A stretch of 18,450 bases of DNA from an uncultured Eubacteriales bacterium. GTDB taxonomy: Bacteria > Bacillota > Clostridia > Oscillospirales > Acutalibacteraceae. The position numbers and the translations under genes are program-made. This document shows positions 13,572-18,450 of the stretch, piece after piece (positions within the stretch are counted from its first letter, which is position 1; the number at the start of each line of letters is the position of its first letter). The notes beneath the pieces are model-generated. The model had not been told where the DNA came from. It was given only the letters and a program-made list of their open reading frames with translations, and searched no databases. The stretch covers positions 1 to 18,450 of the forward strand of contig ONIF01000134.1 of NCBI GenBank assembly GCA_900317795.1, in the 5' to 3' direction.

Positions 13572-16500
13572 ATGGACAAGAGATCCAAAAACATGGCAAA
13601 GCGTATTCTTGCGGCATTGCTTTCGGTTATGCTCGTTTCGGGTACGGCTGTAATGACACCTGCCTACAAGAATATAAGCAGCGGTATCGTTGTAAATGCT
13701 GTTGAACCCAGCCAGGGTTTTGAATTCAGTGCGGCAAACGTTACTTTCACCATGAACGGTGAAGATTTGACCGTTAGTGAAAGCGGTGAAATACACATTG
13801 CAGCAAATGCAGCAAACGTTCAGCCTCGTTTGTTGTTGATTTGAAAACGGGTAACCTGTATGACGGAAAAGTAAGTATTGCCGACCTTAAAGCAGGCGAT
13901 ATTCTCAAGAAAGGTACTACTCTGAGGAATGGCTATGTCACTGGCAGTACGGACGTGGATAATTTCGTCAATACTCCTAAGATTGTTCTCCTTGGCGGCA
14001 GATATATGGGTGAAGACGAAACCGGTATAGCAGAAGAAGATTATTCGGCACCCGAAAATTTCTTGAGCTGGGGCGGCAGTATATCGATTGATGAAGAAAC
14101 ATCTAATTTGATATTGCCAATGTATGTATCCGGCACTGATGAAGGTACCAATGCTTACGAAGCAACAGATGTTTTCTGTCCGATAGGCGAAGATGGAGAA
14201 GACGGCGACGCATGGCAGGTATTCAGCAATGAAAACGGTGTGCTTGTTCTTCAGGGTATAGTGACACCTGCTCCTGTTGAGGAAGCATTTGTTATTGATG
14301 CTATTGAACCTGTTGCATATACAGGCGAAGCTCAGAGACCCGTTGTTGTAAAAGACAGTGAGGGAACAGAGCTTATTGAAGGTGATGACTATATCATAAC
14401 ATACTCTGACAACGTTAATGCAGGTATTGCAACTGCTGTTGTAGAGGGTATCAATGGTTATTACGGTAAAACAACCGTCAACTTTGAGATAATGGCAGCT
14501 TATGATTTGAGTGCCGTTTTGGGCGACAACCAGTATGAGATAATAGTTGTTGACGGCAGAGGAAACAATGCAACGGTGATTGCAAATGAAAACGGCGGAT
14601 ATGATGAAGAAGGCAAAGTATGGCTCAGAGGTATGGACGAAGATGGTCGTTATCATGGTATCATCTATTCCAATGTTGAACTTACATTTGATACAGATGA
14701 AGAAATGTATCCCTTGCTCGGCAAGAGCGTGAAATACCAGGGCAAGTCTTACTATGCTTATTATATCCAGACTGCAATCGGCAGCAATGAGATTAAGTGC
14801 AACGTTGTAAAAGGCGAGCATGACCATGATTGGGACAGCGATGGCAAGACAAATACGTCTACCCTCAAAATGTGGTGTAAAGATGAATTGAATGCTCCCG
14901 TGATAACAGTTGCACAGCTTACAGTTGATACATCAAAGCCCTATTATTACGGCGATATGGTAAATATAAGTGCCCTTCAAGTTGAAGATATTAATAATCC
15001 TGCAAACAATTACGGCATTACCAATAATGACGTAAAGTTTACAAATATGAAATATTATCCCAAGGGCGAATCAAACAAGCCGTCAGAAACTGCACCTACC
15101 AATTTCGGTGAATATACGATAGAGGCGAGAGTTGACGTAGAACAGCTTCCTACTGTTGTCGCATTGTTCCACGATTTTGAAATACAGAAGAAACCCATTG
15201 CAGACATTGACCTTGCATTCTTCCTTGACGGTGAAAAGCAGGCATTGAATGCAGACAACAAATATGTGGTTACTTATAATGCACAAGACCGTGTTCCGTC
15301 TGTAACTCTTACACATAAGAATTTCTATAACAATGCAACAGGCGAAACATCAAGCCCGGTGCTTGTTGAAGGTACAGACTACACCGCAACATTTACACCT
15401 GTAAAGGGTAGGAACGCCAACGGCGGTGAGGAAGTTGAATACTATCTCGTAGAGGTGGAGGCTGCTTATAAAACCGATGCACAAACAGGCGAAAAGGTTT
15501 ATACAGGCAACTACACAGGCAAAACTTCATTCAGATGGTACATTGATAAGGCTGAAATGCTTATGCAGCTGAATGTTCCTGCTGAATATGTGTATGACAA
15601 TACGTCAAACTATGAGAACAGCTTTAAAGTAACTAAGAAAGCTGAAGCAGGTCAGACACCCGTTGACCTCCCTGATGATAACGGTGATGCAGCTGGCAAC
15701 GGCTTTAATGTCGGTGCATACAGCTATGAAGAATTGGTTAACGGCAACTGGGTATCAGTTAATGGAAAGCCCAAAGAAGTAGGTCATTATAGAGCTACAA
15801 CAACCGTTACAGCTCAAAACTATGTTGACCAGACCGTATCGGCTGAATTTGATATAGTAAGAGCAGAAGTTACAGTAACTCCCCAAACCGCTGGAATTAC
15901 CTACGGTGACGCAACACCCGTTGTTGCATACACACTTGGCGGTGTTGTAGAGGGCGGAGAAACAGTGGCTGCAACAGGTCTTGTTGTAATCGACGGCACA
16001 GAGAATACACGTACAGGTGTTCTTGATGTTAAGCGTAATACTCAAAATGAAGTGATAGCTTATAACTATAAGTTTGATACGGACAGCGACAATGCTTCCG
16101 TTGTTGCAGACGGCGATAACTTCAACTACGGCAGAAACTACAAGCTTGTTCTTGTTACAAGCGGTGAAGGAGGAGTTAAGTACAACTTTACTGTAAATCC
16201 GAAAGCTATTACAGAAAATATGTTTGCTTTTGCCGCAACAGAGTTTACTTATAACAGAACAGAACAGTCTGTTAATGTTACGGGTACTGATGTTATCGGT
16301 GGAGTTGACTTCATGAACGGCACAGCAGATTATATACTCGGCGGTGACGTTTCCGCAACAGATGCCAACCGCATAGTTGCAGGCAAGGAAAACGGCTATG
16401 TTGTAAGTGCAGCAGGTAAGGGCAACTATACAGGTGAACTTACTCTTACACAGACTTGGAAAATCAATCCCAAGAGCATAGCAACCCCCCAAGATGAAAC

Positions 16501-18450
16501 AACATCTGATGACATCAATGCATGGTCGACCAACAGTCCCGTAACTTACAATAAGCAAGCTCAGGAACCGGAAGTAACAGTAAAAGACGGTCAAGCAACA
16601 CTTGTTAAAGAAACAGAGTTTGTTGTATGCGAACATGATGACTTTGTCAATGCAGGCACTTATACATTCCAGGTTGAAGGTGTAGGCAACTATAAAGATA
16701 CAAGAGATGTTACATTCGTTATCGGTCCGGTAGAGTCAGAAGATATTGAACTCAACATTATCGGTGAATCCAGTCCTATTTATGACGGTGAAACTATCGT
16801 TCATGAATATGATGCAGTTGCAACCGATGTTGATGAAGGAGAATATTCTTTTGATTTTGCATGGTTTGATGCACAGGGCAACGAGATAAAAGCTGATGAT
16901 GACGAAGATGTTATGGTAGTCAATGCAGGCACATATAGACTTGTAGTAACTGCAACAGGAAGCCAAAACTATGAGGACAAGCAAGTTGAAAAGATTATCA
17001 CTATCCAGAAAAGACATACAGACATCTATCCCGATGAAAATCAGAGTATCGAATATGGTGACGATACCGATAATATCGTTATTAAGTATGACTTTGAAAA
17101 AGCAGAAGGCAACAGAGGCGTTGTTGCGGCAGATATAGATGCAGACGGCAAGTCTAAGGTTGATTTCAGTAAGGCACTTGCGGTTGATTTCGATGAAGAA
17201 CTGACACCGCCCTATCCCGTTGGAACATATTATATCTATGTAGTTGATAATGAGGAACTCTTTGACAACTATATTGTTGATGACCTTGACTACTCACCCG
17301 AATTTGAGGTTACTCCCAAGCAGATTACAAGAGATATGTTTACACTTACTCTTGACAACGGAGTTACAACACCTAAGACTACCGCCGGTGCAGATTATGA
17401 TGCAAGCAATGTTCCTTCCGTTGTGTTCAGCGGAAAGAAAGTAACCGCAGCTGTTACAAGTGACAAGCTTACAACTCCTGCCGATTACAGAGTATCAGGC
17501 ACAACTGCTGTATATGTGTCTTCCGTTGACTTTGAAAACAACTACAAGACAGAAATCTACGGCAGAGGAAACTATGCAGGTTATGTGGATTTTGAGTGGG
17601 CAGTAACCAAGGCTGAAAAGAATGCAGTTATCACTGTTCCCGCAGAAACTGTTTATAACAGAGCAAATCCGCAGCCCGTTGAAGCAACTGTTGCTATGGA
17701 AGGCAATCTGCCCATGCCGAGTGACGCAGTTGTTACACTGACATATTGGAAAGACAATAAAGACGGCACTTATACGCAGCTTGAATCGGCTCCCGTCAAT
17801 GCAGGCAGCTATAAAGTAACAGCAGAAATTACTTCAAGAAACTATGAAATAGTTGCCGAGCCTGTATTATTCCACATCAGCAGAGAACTTGTTGATGAAG
17901 ATGTTTCTATCAACCCGAATGTTGTAACAGCGTTTGACTTTGGTGTTGCAAGCGTTGGCGTTGACGGAGTAGATGTTGTTCTTGATAATGTTACAAAGCT
18001 TGAAAAGGGCGTTGACTACGAACTTGCAGGCACAACCGAAACAAATGTTCCCGGTGAATACACCGTTCAGGTTATCGGTATCGGTGATGATTACTTCGGC
18101 ACAGCCGTTGCAACATGGACTCTCACAGAAGAGGGCGAAGACAAAGACGCTGCTATTGCAGACATCGAAGCAAATGTAAAAGTTGACTTTGCACGTGACG
18201 GCAAAGACGTTGATGTTGACGGTCAGTTCCTTAACGGCAGAAAGAATGTTATTCTTGGTCTTAATGTTACAGGTGCAGACGGTGAAACATACAAAGTACT
18301 CAAGAAGGGTATCGTTTACTTCAATGGAGAGGGCGAGCCTGCTGAACTTACCGAAAACAGCAAGGCAGCTTCCAAGAAAGGCACATCTTATCTTGCTGCC
18401 GACATCGGCAACGGTATCTATGCAAGAGCTTATGCAGTTGTTGCAAAGGT
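13572..18450 (+). CDS. giant secreted MBG/Ig-like repeat protein, one frameshift, continues past the window
   Basis: Begins with a signal peptide (KRSKNMAKR, then ILAALLSVMLVSGTAVM) after a strong AAGGAGGA site. The first frame stops at 13842-13844. The -1 frame is open from 13790 to the window end, about 1550 codons, with clearly protein-like content. It holds roughly twelve repeats of 80-110 residues. Some are of the type seen at 14305-14490: AYTGEAQRPVVVKDSEGTEL, then a DYIITYSDNVNAG segment. Others are MBG/YDG-like (GITYGDATPVVAYTLGG at ~15885; TYNKQAQEPEVTVKDGQATL at ~16550; ETVYNRANPQPVEATVAMEG at ~17645). Repeats are joined by KAE, NPK and TPKQI linkers. Cysteine is rare. No catalytic domain, anchor or dockerin is seen before the edge. 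It is likely an extracellular adhesin or structural protein. The frameshift may be a real null or switch, or a sequence error. Confidence 0.85.
13790..13844 (+). other. -1 frameshift zone in the giant surface-protein gene
   Basis: Both frames are open only between a TGA in the downstream frame (13787-13789) and the TGA of the upstream frame (13842-13844). Adding one T at 13818-13821, so GTTCAG becomes GTTTCAG, joins them as ...AANVSASFVVDLKTGNLYDG, a smooth sequence. No X-XXY-YYZ slippery heptamer stands in phase here. Confidence 0.75.

Noticed and set aside
13800..13842. programmed -1 ribosomal frameshift
   Set aside because: No X-XXY-YYZ heptamer is in phase in the overlap and no strong downstream pseudoknot was evident, so a mutation or sequence error is more likely.
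13820..14827. 335-codon open frame on the minus strand
   Set aside because: It is antisense to the strongly protein-like plus-strand MBG-repeat frame. Its product is Cys- and Ile-rich with no domain pattern, as expected from the codon bias of the other strand.
15755..16636. 293-codon open frame on the minus strand
   Set aside because: Same reason: its product is full of Cys, Asn and Ser runs, has no credible start site, and shadows the plus-strand repeat protein. The frame at 16736-17017 is likewise a shadow.

Overview
The window looks like chromosomal DNA of a low-to-mid GC Gram-positive anaerobe of the Clostridia, most likely a Ruminococcus-type Oscillospiraceae. This is inferred from the greA-lysS operon, strong AGGAGG ribosome-binding sites, consensus sigma-A promoters, Ig-like/transglutaminase and MBG-type surface proteins, and GAGAGT- and GCAAT-type intergenic repeats. 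No rRNA, tRNA, CRISPR array or intact insertion sequence was found.

Layout. 1-900 is almost gene-free: two factor-independent terminators, a 171-base imperfect palindrome, one doubtful 75-codon ORF and scraps that may be the tail of a lost mobile element. 902-2895 (minus) is the greA-lysS housekeeping operon behind a textbook promoter. 2966-3160 is an inverted-repeat element with a bidirectional terminator. 3158-4843 (minus) encodes a secreted protein of four Ig-like (BIG2) domains and a transglutaminase-like domain with an intact Cys-His-Asp triad. 5055-5273 (minus) is a DUF378 membrane protein.

5342-7477 is a divergent regulatory locus. On the left (minus) are a 68-residue helical protein and a 95-residue sigma-70 region-4-like protein, overlapping by four bases. 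On the right (plus) are an XRE repressor, an ImmA/IrrE-type zinc peptidase and a LURP-one-related (LOR/tubby-like) protein. The shared 330-base gap holds two consensus promoters and four copies of an ACAC-N5-GTGT dyad, two of them placed to block the two promoters. This is the best candidate for an undescribed system: a peptidase-relieved repressor switch controlling a small sigma-like factor.

7553-11531 (plus) is a glycan module: a DUF4422 glycosyltransferase-like protein, UDP-galactopyranose mutase (glf) and a GlfT2-like galactofuranosyltransferase. Together they should make UDP-Galf and add it to a surface glycan. Related hairpin-forming GAGAGT elements follow the first and third genes, and both elements contain the stop codon of the gene before them. 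11680-13362 is adenine deaminase. From 13572 to the right edge runs a very large secreted protein of MBG/Ig-like repeats. Its reading frame breaks once, by -1, near codon 83, then stays open for about 1550 codons and leaves the window.
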